In this document: positions 1 to 8,500 of the stretch, piece after piece | How positions within the stretch are numbered: position 1 is the stretch's first letter | How the letters are laid out: each line of letters begins with the position of its first letter | Assembly: GCA_018332375.1 (NCBI GenBank) | Contig: BOPV01000001.1 | Span: forward strand, 310,001 to 374,000 | DNA length: 64,000 bases | Source: Roseiterribacter gracilis | GTDB lineage: Bacteria > Pseudomonadota > Alphaproteobacteria > BOG-932 > Roseiterribacteraceae | Direction of reading: 5' to 3' | Notes under the pieces: model-generated | Database searches by the model: none | Told to the model about the DNA's origin: nothing | Seen by the model: only the letters and a program-made list of their open reading frames with translations | Made by a program: the position numbers and the translations under genes

Positions 1-88
1 CGAGCAAATGGGACATGTCGGCGTCGCTCTAGCTAAGGCGCCCCGGATGCGCAAGAAATCCGCCGGCCGCACGACGAGAGAGGCGCCG

Positions 89-508
89 ATGGTGATCCGC
101 GAAGCGCGTTCCGACGACGCCAGATCCCTGGCCGAGCTCGTCACCCAGCTCGAACATCCGGCGACCCCGGCCGAGATCCAGCAGCGCCTGGCGGTTTTGC
201 CGCTGGGATCGGTGCTGGTTGCCGAAACCGACACGGAGATCGTGGGCTGTCTCACCCTGCACGTGACGCCGGTCCTGCACCGTGCCGGGCCGGTCGGCCG
301 CATCACCATGCTGATCGTGCGCGAAGACATGCGCGGGCAGGGGATCGGGCAGGCGCTGGTCGAGGCCGCCAAACAGCGATTCAAGCTGCGCGGCTGCGTG
401 CTCGCCGAAGTGACAAGCAATCTGCGCCTCAAACCCGCGCACGCTTTTTACGAACGGCTTGGCTTTCGCAAAACCAGCTGGCGCTTCGGCAAGCAGCTCG
501 ACGCCTGA
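89..508 (+). CDS. GNAT family N-acetyltransferase
   Basis: A protein of about 139 residues covering the whole GNAT fold. It probably transfers an acetyl group from acetyl-CoA to an amine; the substrate cannot be read from sequence. The acetyl-CoA loop is visible as RGQGIGQAL near residue 90, preceded by the beta-4 strand ITMLIV, and the C-terminal HAFYERLGFRKTS matches the usual end of the fold. I chose the ATG at 89, which follows a purine-rich AGAGAGG stretch, because the in-frame extension to position 8 adds a basic segment that does not resemble the fold. It stands alone ahead of the transglutaminase pair. Family is clear, function is not. Confidence 0.82.
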   Translation: MVIREARSDDARSLAELVTQLEHPATPAEIQQRLAVLPLGSVLVAETDTEIVGCLTLHVTPVLHRAGPVGRITMLIVREDMRGQGIGQALVEAAKQRFKLRGCVLAEVTSNLRLKPAHAFYERLGFRKTSWRFGKQLDA

Positions 509-579
509 ACCGCTAGGTATAAAACCCGTTCGGCCCGGAATGACTTGACGGTCAGGACGGCGCGGGTCCTGGTGGGTCC

Positions 580-1515
580 ATGCCGATTCTCACCGTGCGT
601 CACCTGACGCGCTATCGCTATCGGAAGAAGGTGACGTTCGGCGAGCATCGCATGATGTTTCGTCCGCGCGAGAGCTACGACCAGCGGCTGCTTGAATCCG
701 ACATCATCATCACGCCGACGCCGTCGGCGTTGCGCTATGTCCACGACGTGTTCGGGAATTGCGTCGGCATTGCGCGGTTCGACGGCGTGGTCGCCGACGA
801 GCTGAGCTTCGAAAGCCGCATCCGTCTCGAACATCTGCCCGACGCCGGCGACTACAGCGCCGAGACCGAGGCCTATGCCCGGATCTTTCCGTTCGCCTAC
901 GGCGCCGAAGAACTGCCCGACCTGCAACGCTCGATCGAGCGCGCCTATCCCGACCCCGATCATGCGGTCGAACGCTGGGCGCGGCGGTTTCTGAACAAAT
1001 ACGGCCACACCGACACGCATCGCATGCTGGCGACGATGACGGCGGCGGTGCGCGAAGACATCGAATATGCGACGCGGACCGAACGCGGTATCCAGACGCC
1101 CGCCGAGACGTTGCAGATCCGCCGCGGCACCTGCCGTGACTTTGCGGTGTTGATGATGGAGGCGCTGCGCGCGCTTGGCCTCGCGGCGCGGTTCGTGTCC
1201 GGCTACATCTACAGCCCGGGTGAGGATGATGCGGAAGAGCGTCACCGTGGCGGCGGCCACACCCATGCCTGGGTGCGCGTCTATCTGCCCGGCTGCGGCT
1301 GGATCGAGTTCGATCCCACCAATGGAATCGTCGGCAATCGCGATTTGATCCGCGTCGCGGTAACACGCGACCCCAATCAGGCGTTACCGCTGTCGGGCAC
1401 GTGGAACGGCCTGCCGTCGAGCTTTCTCGACATGGACGTCGAAGTCGACGTCGACGAATGGACTGCGACGCCTGGTCTCAGCGCGAAATCGCGCCAGGTT
1501 ACCGGGGGTCGCTGA
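580..1515 (+). CDS. transglutaminase-like cysteine protease family protein
   Basis: 311 residues with a beta-rich N-terminal half (bacterial transglutaminase-like N domain) and a papain-fold transglutaminase core. The catalytic triad is complete: Cys185 in GTCRDFA, His229 in THAWVRVYLPG and Asp245 in FDPTN. Such bacterial proteins are thought to act as peptidases or amidases; the substrate is unknown. No signal peptide is seen, so it is probably cytoplasmic. It is followed after 15 bp by a second member of the same family, so the two are probably cotranscribed. Confidence 0.88.
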   Translation: MPILTVRHLTRYRYRKKVTFGEHRMMFRPRESYDQRLLESDIIITPTPSALRYVHDVFGNCVGIARFDGVVADELSFESRIRLEHLPDAGDYSAETEAYARIFPFAYGAEELPDLQRSIERAYPDPDHAVERWARRFLNKYGHTDTHRMLATMTAAVREDIEYATRTERGIQTPAETLQIRRGTCRDFAVLMMEALRALGLAARFVSGYIYSPGEDDAEERHRGGGHTHAWVRVYLPGCGWIEFDPTNGIVGNRDLIRVAVTRDPNQALPLSGTWNGLPSSFLDMDVEVDVDEWTATPGLSAKSRQVTGGR

Positions 1516-1530
1516 CGAAGGGATTCTAGA

Positions 1531-2358
1531 TTGCGCATCCGCACCGGCTACAACATCACGTACGAGTGTTCCGAGCCGACTGCGATCCTCGCGCATCTCG
1601 ACCTGCACCCGTCGCGCGCGCGCGATCTCGAAACGCCCGATCGCATGATCACCACGCCCGGGGTCGAGCTGCATCGCTACGAAGATATGTTCGGCAATAT
1701 CTGCACGCGGCTTTTGGCGCCGGCCGGGCGCATCACGCTCAAAAGCGAGTTTATTCTACGCGACAGCGGCGCCACCGATCCGGTCGCGCCCGGCGCGATC
1801 CAGCATCCGGTTGCGTATCTGCCCGACGAGGCGCTGACCTTTCTGCTCGGCAGCCGCTATTGCGAGACCGATCGCCTGTCCGACATTGCCTGGACGTTTT
1901 TCGGCCAGACCGAACCAGGCTGGGCGCGGGTCGAGGCGATCGTCAATTTCGTGCACGACCATATACGCTTCGACTATCAGCAGGCGCGGCCGACGCGCGG
2001 CGCGTACGAAGCCTATATCGAACAGATCGGCGTGTGCCGCGACTACGCGCATCTTGCCATCGCCTTCTGCCGCTGCATGAACATCCCGGCGCGCTATTGC
2101 ACGGGTTACCTCGGCGACATCGGGGTGCCGCTGAAACCGCCAATGGATTTCAGTGCCTGGTTCGAGGCCTATCTCGGCGGACGCTGGTACGTATTCGACG
2201 CGCGCAACAAGATCCCGCGCATCGGACGCGCCTTGATCGCACGCGGGCGCGACGCAACCGACGTTGCGATCACGACCAGCTTCGGCCGGCTGGATCTGAT
2301 TTCGTTCGACGTGGTTGCGACCGAGCTGCCGGAATTGCAGCCCGCCGAACCTGCTTAG
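1531..2358 (+). CDS. transglutaminase-like protein, catalytic His replaced
   Basis: 275 residues, TTG start, same family as the gene just upstream. Cys169 (GVCRDYAH) and Asp223 (VFDAR) are present, but the position aligning with the catalytic His of the HAW motif reads FSAWFEAY, with Ser208 in its place. The rest of the fold, including SRYCETDRL and RIGRALIARGRDA, looks intact and is under no visible frameshift. Unless another residue substitutes, it should be inactive or altered, and may be a partner or regulator of the active neighbour. The gene ends tail to tail with the next one, overlapping by 4 bp. Confidence 0.85.
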   Translation: MRIRTGYNITYECSEPTAILAHLDLHPSRARDLETPDRMITTPGVELHRYEDMFGNICTRLLAPAGRITLKSEFILRDSGATDPVAPGAIQHPVAYLPDEALTFLLGSRYCETDRLSDIAWTFFGQTEPGWARVEAIVNFVHDHIRFDYQQARPTRGAYEAYIEQIGVCRDYAHLAIAFCRCMNIPARYCTGYLGDIGVPLKPPMDFSAWFEAYLGGRWYVFDARNKIPRIGRALIARGRDATDVAITTSFGRLDLISFDVVATELPELQPAEPA

Positions 2359-4094
2359 ATCGTCGTATCCGGGAAGCTCGACCAGAGCATGCCGTTGGCG
2401 GTGTTGGTGCCGGTCAGCGCAACGTTCTCGTTGCTCTCAGCGAAGTTCACCAACAGCGTTGCGCGGGATGTACCGTTGTTCAGCGCACCGACTTGCGCCG
2501 CTAGCCCGCCCGCATCGGGCGCACGGCCCAACACGTTCTGGTACAGCAGAGTCACGAACGCGTCGTTGCTTGGGCTGGCGCCGTACTTGGCGAGAAACTC
2601 GGTCGAGCCGAGGAAATTCTGCGCCAATTGCAGGTCGGCGAAATACTGCGCTTCGGTGCAGGTGAAGCCGCCGAACGCTTTCGTATTGTCGTGGCCCGCG
2701 GCAACTTGCGCCGCCACCATCGGATCGAGCCCCAGCTTGGCCTGCACCAGCAGACCGGCTTCGTCGGGCACGCGTGCAAACGCGGCCTGGTACAGACGAT
2801 AGGCGGGCAGGCCGTTGCTGCCGGCATCGAGGATCAGCACGCCGTCGCTGAATACGATCCGCTCGATCCCGGTCAGATGATCGATCTCACCGCTGCGCGT
2901 GAGGTTGATCGATCCATCGGCCAGCTTGGTTGCGGTCCATGCGCTGCGCGCGCCGGTTTCGGTGAAGGTGTCGCGTCCGAACGAGGTGCCGACGACTTCT
3001 TCGCTACCGGTATGGAAGGTGAGCTTTGCGCCGGGAAGCGCCGCGCCGCTCAAGGTCTTGTCGGTGAATTGCACCGCCTGAATGTTGGTCAAGGTGTCGA
3101 CGCCGTCGCGGTTCGCGACTTTGTCGGTGACGATCAGCGTCGAGCCGCTGGCGACGATCGTGTAGTCGGTCGACTTGCCGCGATAGGCGGCGACGTTGGT
3201 GCCGCTGCCGCCATCAATCGTGTCGTTGCCGCCGTATCCCATAATGAAATCGTCGCCGGCGCCGGGCGCCAGGGCTTCGGCCGTATCGTCGCCGAAGAAA
3301 TAGTCGTTGCCGGCAGTCGCCGTGTTGATCAACGACATGCCGAGATCGCGCAGGATCGCCAGATCGTACTTGCTGTACTCGAACCTCGTTCCGTGCGGCG
3401 TCGTGTAGTTGATCATGTCGAGACCTTCGGAGATCGCGATATGATAATATTTCGAGCCTTGCGCGCTCGGTTCGAGCGCGAGCGGCGTCCCGTTGTGCAC
3501 CGCTTGCACGGCCGCGCCGGTGAAATACGGCGCGCCATTGATGAAGGTGGTCAGCGCGTCGAATTCGGTTTCTGCGTTGCCTGGGAATTTGGTCGGGTCG
3601 TTGGGATCGCGCGTCCCCGACATGCCGATCAGATGCAAAATCTCGTGCACGAAGACATGGAAGAATTCGACCTTGGCGGCCGGTACTGCGTCGGTGCGAT
3701 CAAGCGGCGTCGGGTCGAGCCAGAAGCCGGGCCCCGTATCACTCAAATTGAGTAAGTCGGACGAGATATTCACCTGACCGTCCGGCTGGTTGGGGCCGTT
3801 CGGATCGTTGCCGGTCAGCATTTCGGCGGCGATGCTCGACCGCGTCAGCGCGTTGCCGTCGGGTGCTTTGCCGGGCAGGCCAACGCCCCCGAGCGGGCGC
3901 GAATTGATGCCGCCGGTCGGCGTGACGTGCAGTTCGAGATCGATGGTGCCGAGCCCGTTTACGTGCGCCGACACGTATTGCAGCGCCGCATTCACGTTGG
4001 CCGTCAGCGCGTCGCGCACGGCCTGCGAGACCGTCGGATCGTCATAAACGTACGTGATCCGCCAGCTTGAAGCAGTCGCAGCGATTTCGGGCAT
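2355..4094 (-). CDS. secreted zincin-like protein with RTX-type repeats and DUF4214 region
   Basis: 579 residues without a signal peptide. The N-terminal third carries HEILH (His150, Glu151, His154) followed by LIGMSG, a zinc-protease motif, although the third histidine of metzincins is not present. Next comes a short calcium-binding region (AGDDFIMGYGGNDTIDGG, about residues 278-296). The C-terminal 150 residues look like DUF4214, a helical domain often found at the end of secreted proteins. The plan suggests type I secretion; no secretion genes are in the window. A GGAGT ribosome site precedes the ATG. Protease activity is an inference from the HExxH motif only. Confidence 0.75.
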   Translation of the reverse strand: MPEIAATASSWRITYVYDDPTVSQAVRDALTANVNAALQYVSAHVNGLGTIDLELHVTPTGGINSRPLGGVGLPGKAPDGNALTRSSIAAEMLTGNDPNGPNQPDGQVNISSDLLNLSDTGPGFWLDPTPLDRTDAVPAAKVEFFHVFVHEILHLIGMSGTRDPNDPTKFPGNAETEFDALTTFINGAPYFTGAAVQAVHNGTPLALEPSAQGSKYYHIAISEGLDMINYTTPHGTRFEYSKYDLAILRDLGMSLINTATAGNDYFFGDDTAEALAPGAGDDFIMGYGGNDTIDGGSGTNVAAYRGKSTDYTIVASGSTLIVTDKVANRDGVDTLTNIQAVQFTDKTLSGAALPGAKLTFHTGSEEVVGTSFGRDTFTETGARSAWTATKLADGSINLTRSGEIDHLTGIERIVFSDGVLILDAGSNGLPAYRLYQAAFARVPDEAGLLVQAKLGLDPMVAAQVAAGHDNTKAFGGFTCTEAQYFADLQLAQNFLGSTEFLAKYGASPSNDAFVTLLYQNVLGRAPDAGGLAAQVGALNNGTSRATLLVNFAESNENVALTGTNTANGMLWSSFPDTTI

Positions 4095-4174
4095 GTTCGA
4101 CTCCGATTTGCGATTCCAGCAAGCCGCAAAAACACTAGAGTCGTCTAGCTTTTAACCATGTCGATCAGCAGGAC

Positions 4175-5212
4175 ATGACGATGCGCAACCTTGCCTGGAC
4201 GTTGAGCGCCCATCCCGAACCGGGCGAGCTGATCGGCAAGCGTCACTTTGCGTTGGTCGAACAGAGCGTGCCGTCGCTAGGTGCGGGACAGATTCTGGTG
4301 CGCATCATCGCGCTGGGCACGTCGCCGGCACAACGCGCCTACACATCGGCGGCGCCTGCGATGCATCCCAAAGTCCCGCTCGGCGCGGTGATGCGCGGTC
4401 GCGGCGTCGGCGTCGTGCTGCAATCCAACGACAGTGCGTTTCGCCCGGACGATATCGTCGAAGCGGCACTGGGTTGGCAGGAATTTGCCGTGCTGACGCC
4501 GTCGCTTGCAGGCGACGGAATTCTGCGCGTGGCCAAACTCGCCAATCCGCTGCGGCCGCTGACGCGCCATCTTGGCGTGCTGGGCGGTACCGGTGCGACG
4601 GCGTGGTTTGGCTTGTTCGAGGTCGGCCAGGCCAAGCCGGCCGAGACGGTGGTGATCTCGGCTGCGGCGGGCGGCGTCGGATCGATTGCGGTCCAGCTTG
4701 CCAAGCGGCGCGGCTGTCGCGTCATCGGCATCGTCGGCAGCGAGGCCAAAGCGCGCTGGATCACCAGCGTGCTCGGCGCAAATGCGGCGATCGACTACAA
4801 GCGCGACGACGTCGCGCAACGGTTGCGCGAGCTGTGTCCCGACGGGATCGACGTCTATTTCGACAATGTCGGTGGTGCGCTGCTCGACATTGCGCTGACC
4901 AATCTGGCGCTGCATGCGCGCGTGGTGATCTGCGGATTCATTGCGACTGCGCAAGGCGAGTTGATCGCAGGCCCGCGCCACTATCCCAATCTGCTGCGCA
5001 AACGCGCGCGCATGGAGGGGTTCTTCGTCATGGATTATCTGAAACGCTGGGACGAAGCGCACAAACCGCTGCGCGCGTGGCTCGATGAAGGCGCGTTCGA
5101 CCCAGCCGAAGATGTGGAGCAGGGGTTGGAGCGCATGCCCGACGCACTCGCCAGCCTGTTCACCGGCGGGAATTGCGGGATCAAATTGTGCCGGGTGGCG
5201 GCGGATCCTTAA
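4175..5212 (+). CDS. NADP-dependent medium-chain oxidoreductase, zinc-free (CurA/LTB4DH-like)
   Basis: 345 residues. The N-terminal GroES-like half contains RGRGVGVVLQS. The Rossmann half has the nucleotide motif AAAGGVGSIAVQLAKRRG followed by GANAAIDYKRDD and DVYFDNVGG, which are typical of the zinc-independent reductases that reduce double bonds of alkenals, alkenones or prostaglandin-like compounds with NADPH. No zinc-binding cysteines are visible. The start at 4175 is preceded by a weak AGG; the second ATG six bases later is also possible. The 3' end overlaps the convergent next gene by 32 bp. Confidence 0.88.
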   Translation: MTMRNLAWTLSAHPEPGELIGKRHFALVEQSVPSLGAGQILVRIIALGTSPAQRAYTSAAPAMHPKVPLGAVMRGRGVGVVLQSNDSAFRPDDIVEAALGWQEFAVLTPSLAGDGILRVAKLANPLRPLTRHLGVLGGTGATAWFGLFEVGQAKPAETVVISAAAGGVGSIAVQLAKRRGCRVIGIVGSEAKARWITSVLGANAAIDYKRDDVAQRLRELCPDGIDVYFDNVGGALLDIALTNLALHARVVICGFIATAQGELIAGPRHYPNLLRKRARMEGFFVMDYLKRWDEAHKPLRAWLDEGAFDPAEDVEQGLERMPDALASLFTGGNCGIKLCRVAADP

Positions 5213-6515
5213 TTGTGCGTTGTACAGCGGCAACATAGCTGACAGTGAGTCGTGCCGCGCAAATCGCTGTGACGAACAAGCAAGCAATGTTAGCCGCAGA
5301 TATCAGGATCGTCGATGTAGTCGCGTCTCCGCGCCGAAGGAGCTGCTCCATGATTACAGCGACGGACTTCGTATTCAGTGCGAACTGCGCGATCACCGGC
5401 GCGAGGAGAACCAAAAATAAGAAGAGGCAAAAAATGATGCCGATCAGCCACTGGTCCGAGCCAGCTTTGTGCTTGAACAGCCAAGCGAGTTGCATAGGTA
5501 CGAATGGATGTTCAGGTGTATCATCTACTGCATCGGTACGTGTCGACATTAGCTGGGCGAGTCGAAGAGCAAGAATTGTTGAGAACATCATGCAGGCAGC
5601 GAGTGGAGCTGGTAGCAAGATGATCATTGTTGTGCGGTCGTACGATAGGCCTGAAGCAACCTCAAACTTCCAATCTTCACGTTCGCCGGAGCCAAAAACG
5701 CCGATCAGGTCTCCTAGGGAGCATCCCGGTCGAATGCTTCCGTACGGAGCGCAATGCAGAAGCAGATCGCTCGCCGCATAATTTGCGAGCCGGTGACGCA
5801 CGCGCAGATTGCGCCAAGTTTCGACTTCGCTGGTGGTCAAAAAGTTTTCAAACCTCGGCGCGTCCGCTGGAAGCAGAGGAGCTCCGATAGACTGAAGAGC
5901 TTTCCAATATGATTCCCAATTTAGCTCCGCAGTCCGGGAAATATTTGATCGACGAAGCGCATCGTCAGGATCGATGACAAGGTCGAACGCATAGCGGATG
6001 TGGGCAAGCGAGATGGCCTCAAGATCTTTTTGCACCAGATCGATGATGCCAAATCGAAAGTTAAATAAAAGCGGCTCTGCGCTGGCCAAAATAACGTGCT
6101 GCTTGGTGACAAAATCGGACGCGTCGTGCTGTACCCGGTTTTTAGCGATCTTCAGAAAGTCTTGTTCAACCTGAAACGCTGTACTAGTTGCGCGCAAATA
6201 GCCATCAACTGCGTTTGCGTTGCGTTGAACAAACGACTGCAAATCTTTTGCATGCTGAAGCGTGGCAATACTGCGCCGCGCCAGGTCGGCGCGTATATCG
6301 TCTGGTCGATGGCGAAGTGAAACTGCGAGTGCAAGCGCGGTTATTGTAAGCGCCAAGATTGCGTATCGCCCGAACGCGGCGCTAACCCGCCGGATCTTTT
6401 CCTCTAGGGCCTTTTCCGCATCCGACTTTGGTTGGTCTTTGCGTTTTGGACGTCGCGCAATATCGACGCGCTCGTGGTTCCCGATGCGGCGGGCAGAATT
6501 CGGAAAGCGACGCAT
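5181..6515 (-). CDS. membrane protein of unknown function
   Basis: 444 residues, not recognised. There is a basic N-terminal cytoplasmic stretch, a membrane segment at about residues 50-67, an extracytoplasmic domain of about 220 residues with two cysteines (LLHCAPY and RPGCSLGD), then three more membrane segments towards the C-terminus. Base composition is clearly richer in A and T than its neighbours and codon use is less biased to G/C in third positions. That suggests a recently acquired gene. It overlaps the convergent reductase by 32 bp. It could be a sensor or surface protein; nothing in the sequence decides this. Confidence 0.7.
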   Translation of the reverse strand: MRRFPNSARRIGNHERVDIARRPKRKDQPKSDAEKALEEKIRRVSAAFGRYAILALTITALALAVSLRHRPDDIRADLARRSIATLQHAKDLQSFVQRNANAVDGYLRATSTAFQVEQDFLKIAKNRVQHDASDFVTKQHVILASAEPLLFNFRFGIIDLVQKDLEAISLAHIRYAFDLVIDPDDALRRSNISRTAELNWESYWKALQSIGAPLLPADAPRFENFLTTSEVETWRNLRVRHRLANYAASDLLLHCAPYGSIRPGCSLGDLIGVFGSGEREDWKFEVASGLSYDRTTMIILLPAPLAACMMFSTILALRLAQLMSTRTDAVDDTPEHPFVPMQLAWLFKHKAGSDQWLIGIIFCLFLFLVLLAPVIAQFALNTKSVAVIMEQLLRRGDATTSTILISAANIACLFVTAICAARLTVSYVAAVQRTIKDPPPPGTI

Positions 6516-6585
6516 TTAATTACCGTCTATCGTTACATCGTAAAATCCACGCAAAATCGCTGTTGTTGTCAAGTTTGAATATCAA

Positions 6586-7470
6586 TCACGCCAACGACGA
6601 TTCCTTCATCGCGTCCTTAAGCCAGTGTTTGAATTGCAGCGCGACGCCTGCGGGTGCTTCGCCGGCGCGCCAGACGACGTAGTAGCCGTAGACGTCGGGC
6701 ACTTGCGTATCGAACAGGCGCACCAGGCGACCGCTTTCGAGATCGTCGGCGACGAGTAGCCCGCGCGCCAGTGCGACGCCGCGGCCGGCGGCTGCGGCTT
6801 CGAGCACCATGGCGCTGTCGCTGAGATTGATGCCGCCGCTCGGTTCGGGCAGGCGCAACCGCGCCGCGCGCAGCCATGGCGACCAGGGCTGCCACGCATG
6901 GCGCAACAGCCGCGCGCGTCGCAAATCGCCCGGCCGTTCGATCTTGTGGTCGCGCTTGTATTTGGGCGCGCAGACCGGAAACAGAATCTCGTCGGCGAGA
7001 CGTTCGTCGACGCCGTTGGGCCAGCCGCCCGGCCCATAGCGCAGCGCAATGTCGATGCCGGCGGCGAGGAAGTCGCCAATGTCGGCGGTCGAGCGGATCT
7101 CGACGTCGGTCGACGGCATCTCCTGCGCGAAATCCAGCATGCGCGACACCAGCCAGCGCGTCGCCAAGGTCGGATGCACCGACACGACCAGACGCGAACG
7201 GCCGCGTTTGGGTTTGTCAGGAAAGGTTCGTTCGAGCAGCTGCAGGGCTTGCCGGCACTGCGTCAGCAACGTCACCGCGTCGCGCGTCGGCACCATGCCC
7301 GTCTTTGTGCGCTTGAACAGCCGCACGCCGAGCCGCGTCTCAAGCTCGCGAATACGGTGGCTGATCGCGCCATGGGTCAGCGCCAGCTCGTTCGCGGCTG
7401 CAGAATAAGATCCATGTCGCGCTGCTGCATCGAAAGCACGCAGTGTTTGAATCGACGGGAGCTGTTCCAT
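6586..7470 (-). CDS. LysR family transcriptional regulator (GcvA-like)
   Basis: 294 residues. The N-terminal winged helix (RAFDAAARHGSYSAAANELA, then ISHRIRELETRLGVRLFKR) is typical of the GcvA/AmpR branch. The substrate-binding region follows, with RYGPGGWPNGVDERLADEI in the effector pocket area. It is divergent from the operon starting at 7574, and the shared 103-bp spacer contains a dyad of LysR type, so it probably regulates that operon and itself. The effector is unknown. Confidence 0.9.
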   Translation of the reverse strand: MEQLPSIQTLRAFDAAARHGSYSAAANELALTHGAISHRIRELETRLGVRLFKRTKTGMVPTRDAVTLLTQCRQALQLLERTFPDKPKRGRSRLVVSVHPTLATRWLVSRMLDFAQEMPSTDVEIRSTADIGDFLAAGIDIALRYGPGGWPNGVDERLADEILFPVCAPKYKRDHKIERPGDLRRARLLRHAWQPWSPWLRAARLRLPEPSGGINLSDSAMVLEAAAAGRGVALARGLLVADDLESGRLVRLFDTQVPDVYGYYVVWRAGEAPAGVALQFKHWLKDAMKESSLA

Positions 7471-7484
7471 GACCCTGGGCCAGG

Positions 7485-7503
7485 TTGTGAGGAATTTTCA
7501 CAA
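7485..7503. promoter_or_regulatory. putative LysR operator dyad
   Basis: TTGTGA and TCACAA are perfect 6-bp inverted arms separated by 7 bp, lying 15 bp upstream of the lysR start and 70 bp upstream of the divergent operon. The spacing fits the T-N11-A type of LysR box. Assignment is inferred from position and symmetry only. Confidence 0.45.
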
Positions 7504-7573
7504 GCTAGGCCAAATCATCTCCTTTGTCGTCATAAGGGGTGGCGCTTCAGGCTCCTGATCTAAGGAGGCGGGC

Positions 7574-8500
7574 GTGACTTTGACTTCGGTGCGACAGCAA
7601 GCGGCTTCGGACACACGTTCTGGCACGGCACGTCCGACCCTGGGCGCGATCCGCGGTGCGACGCTTGTCGTGCCCGATTTAGCGGCGATCGAACGCGCTT
7701 ATGTCGGTTTGCTGGAGCTGCGCGTTGCGGCGCGCGGCACGATCGATGATGCCACCGCATCGATGTGGGGCGCACCCAAAGCCGCCGGCCGGCGCTTTCT
7801 CGATCTCGAACCTGCCAGCGGCGAACGCGTCTATCTGCGCTTCGTCGAGAATCCTGCCGCGCAGGCAGTGCCGTCGCTGACCACACATGGTTGGAACGCG
7901 ATCGAGCTGACGGTGCAGGACGTCCACGCTCTGGCCGCACGTCTTGCCGGGTCGGACTTTCGCATCATTGGCGAGCCGCGCGGCCTGACGCGATTTCCGA
8001 TGATCGTCGCGATGCAGGTGATCGGCCCGGCCGGCGAATGTCTGTATCTGACCGAAATCGGGCAGGGGAGCGGGCTCGATCTGGCATCGGCGCGTTCGTT
8101 GGTCGGACGCATCTTCATCATGGTTGCGGGCGGGCCGGACATCGAAACGCTGTTCGCGACCTATGCCGGCTTTGCCAACGACATTGATCCGCCGGTCTCG
8201 ACGCCGGTGCGCGTGCTGTCGCGCGCCAACGAGTTGCCCGACGACACGTTGCACGCGCACGGGCTGATCAAGCTGCCGCAGGGCACCTTGATCGAACTCG
8301 ACGAATATCCGGCTGTAACCATGCCGCGCGCCTGTGCGGTGGGCGATCTGCCCGCGGGCATTGTCAGCGTCCGGTTCGGCGTCACGACGCTGCCGGCCCG
8401 CGACTATGTCGGCACGATGGGCGTGCCGGGCCGTCGCATCGCCTGTCTGGTCGGTGCCGCGGGTGAACGGATCGAACTCGAAGAAGGAATCGATCGATGA
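7574..8500 (+). CDS. VOC (glyoxalase/dioxygenase fold) family protein
   Basis: 308 residues, GTG start after a strong TAAGGAGG site. The N-terminal part has the VOC signature (IRGATLVVPDLAAIERAYVG, then THGWNAIELTVQDVHALAARL), and the second half (VGRIFIMVAGGPDIETLFATY) repeats the pattern, giving two VOC modules. Such proteins bind a metal or small molecules and include dioxygenases, lyases and isomerases; the reaction cannot be assigned here. It is the first gene of an operon in which the following three starts overlap the preceding stops. Confidence 0.8.
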   Translation: MTLTSVRQQAASDTRSGTARPTLGAIRGATLVVPDLAAIERAYVGLLELRVAARGTIDDATASMWGAPKAAGRRFLDLEPASGERVYLRFVENPAAQAVPSLTTHGWNAIELTVQDVHALAARLAGSDFRIIGEPRGLTRFPMIVAMQVIGPAGECLYLTEIGQGSGLDLASARSLVGRIFIMVAGGPDIETLFATYAGFANDIDPPVSTPVRVLSRANELPDDTLHAHGLIKLPQGTLIELDEYPAVTMPRACAVGDLPAGIVSVRFGVTTLPARDYVGTMGVPGRRIACLVGAAGERIELEEGIDR

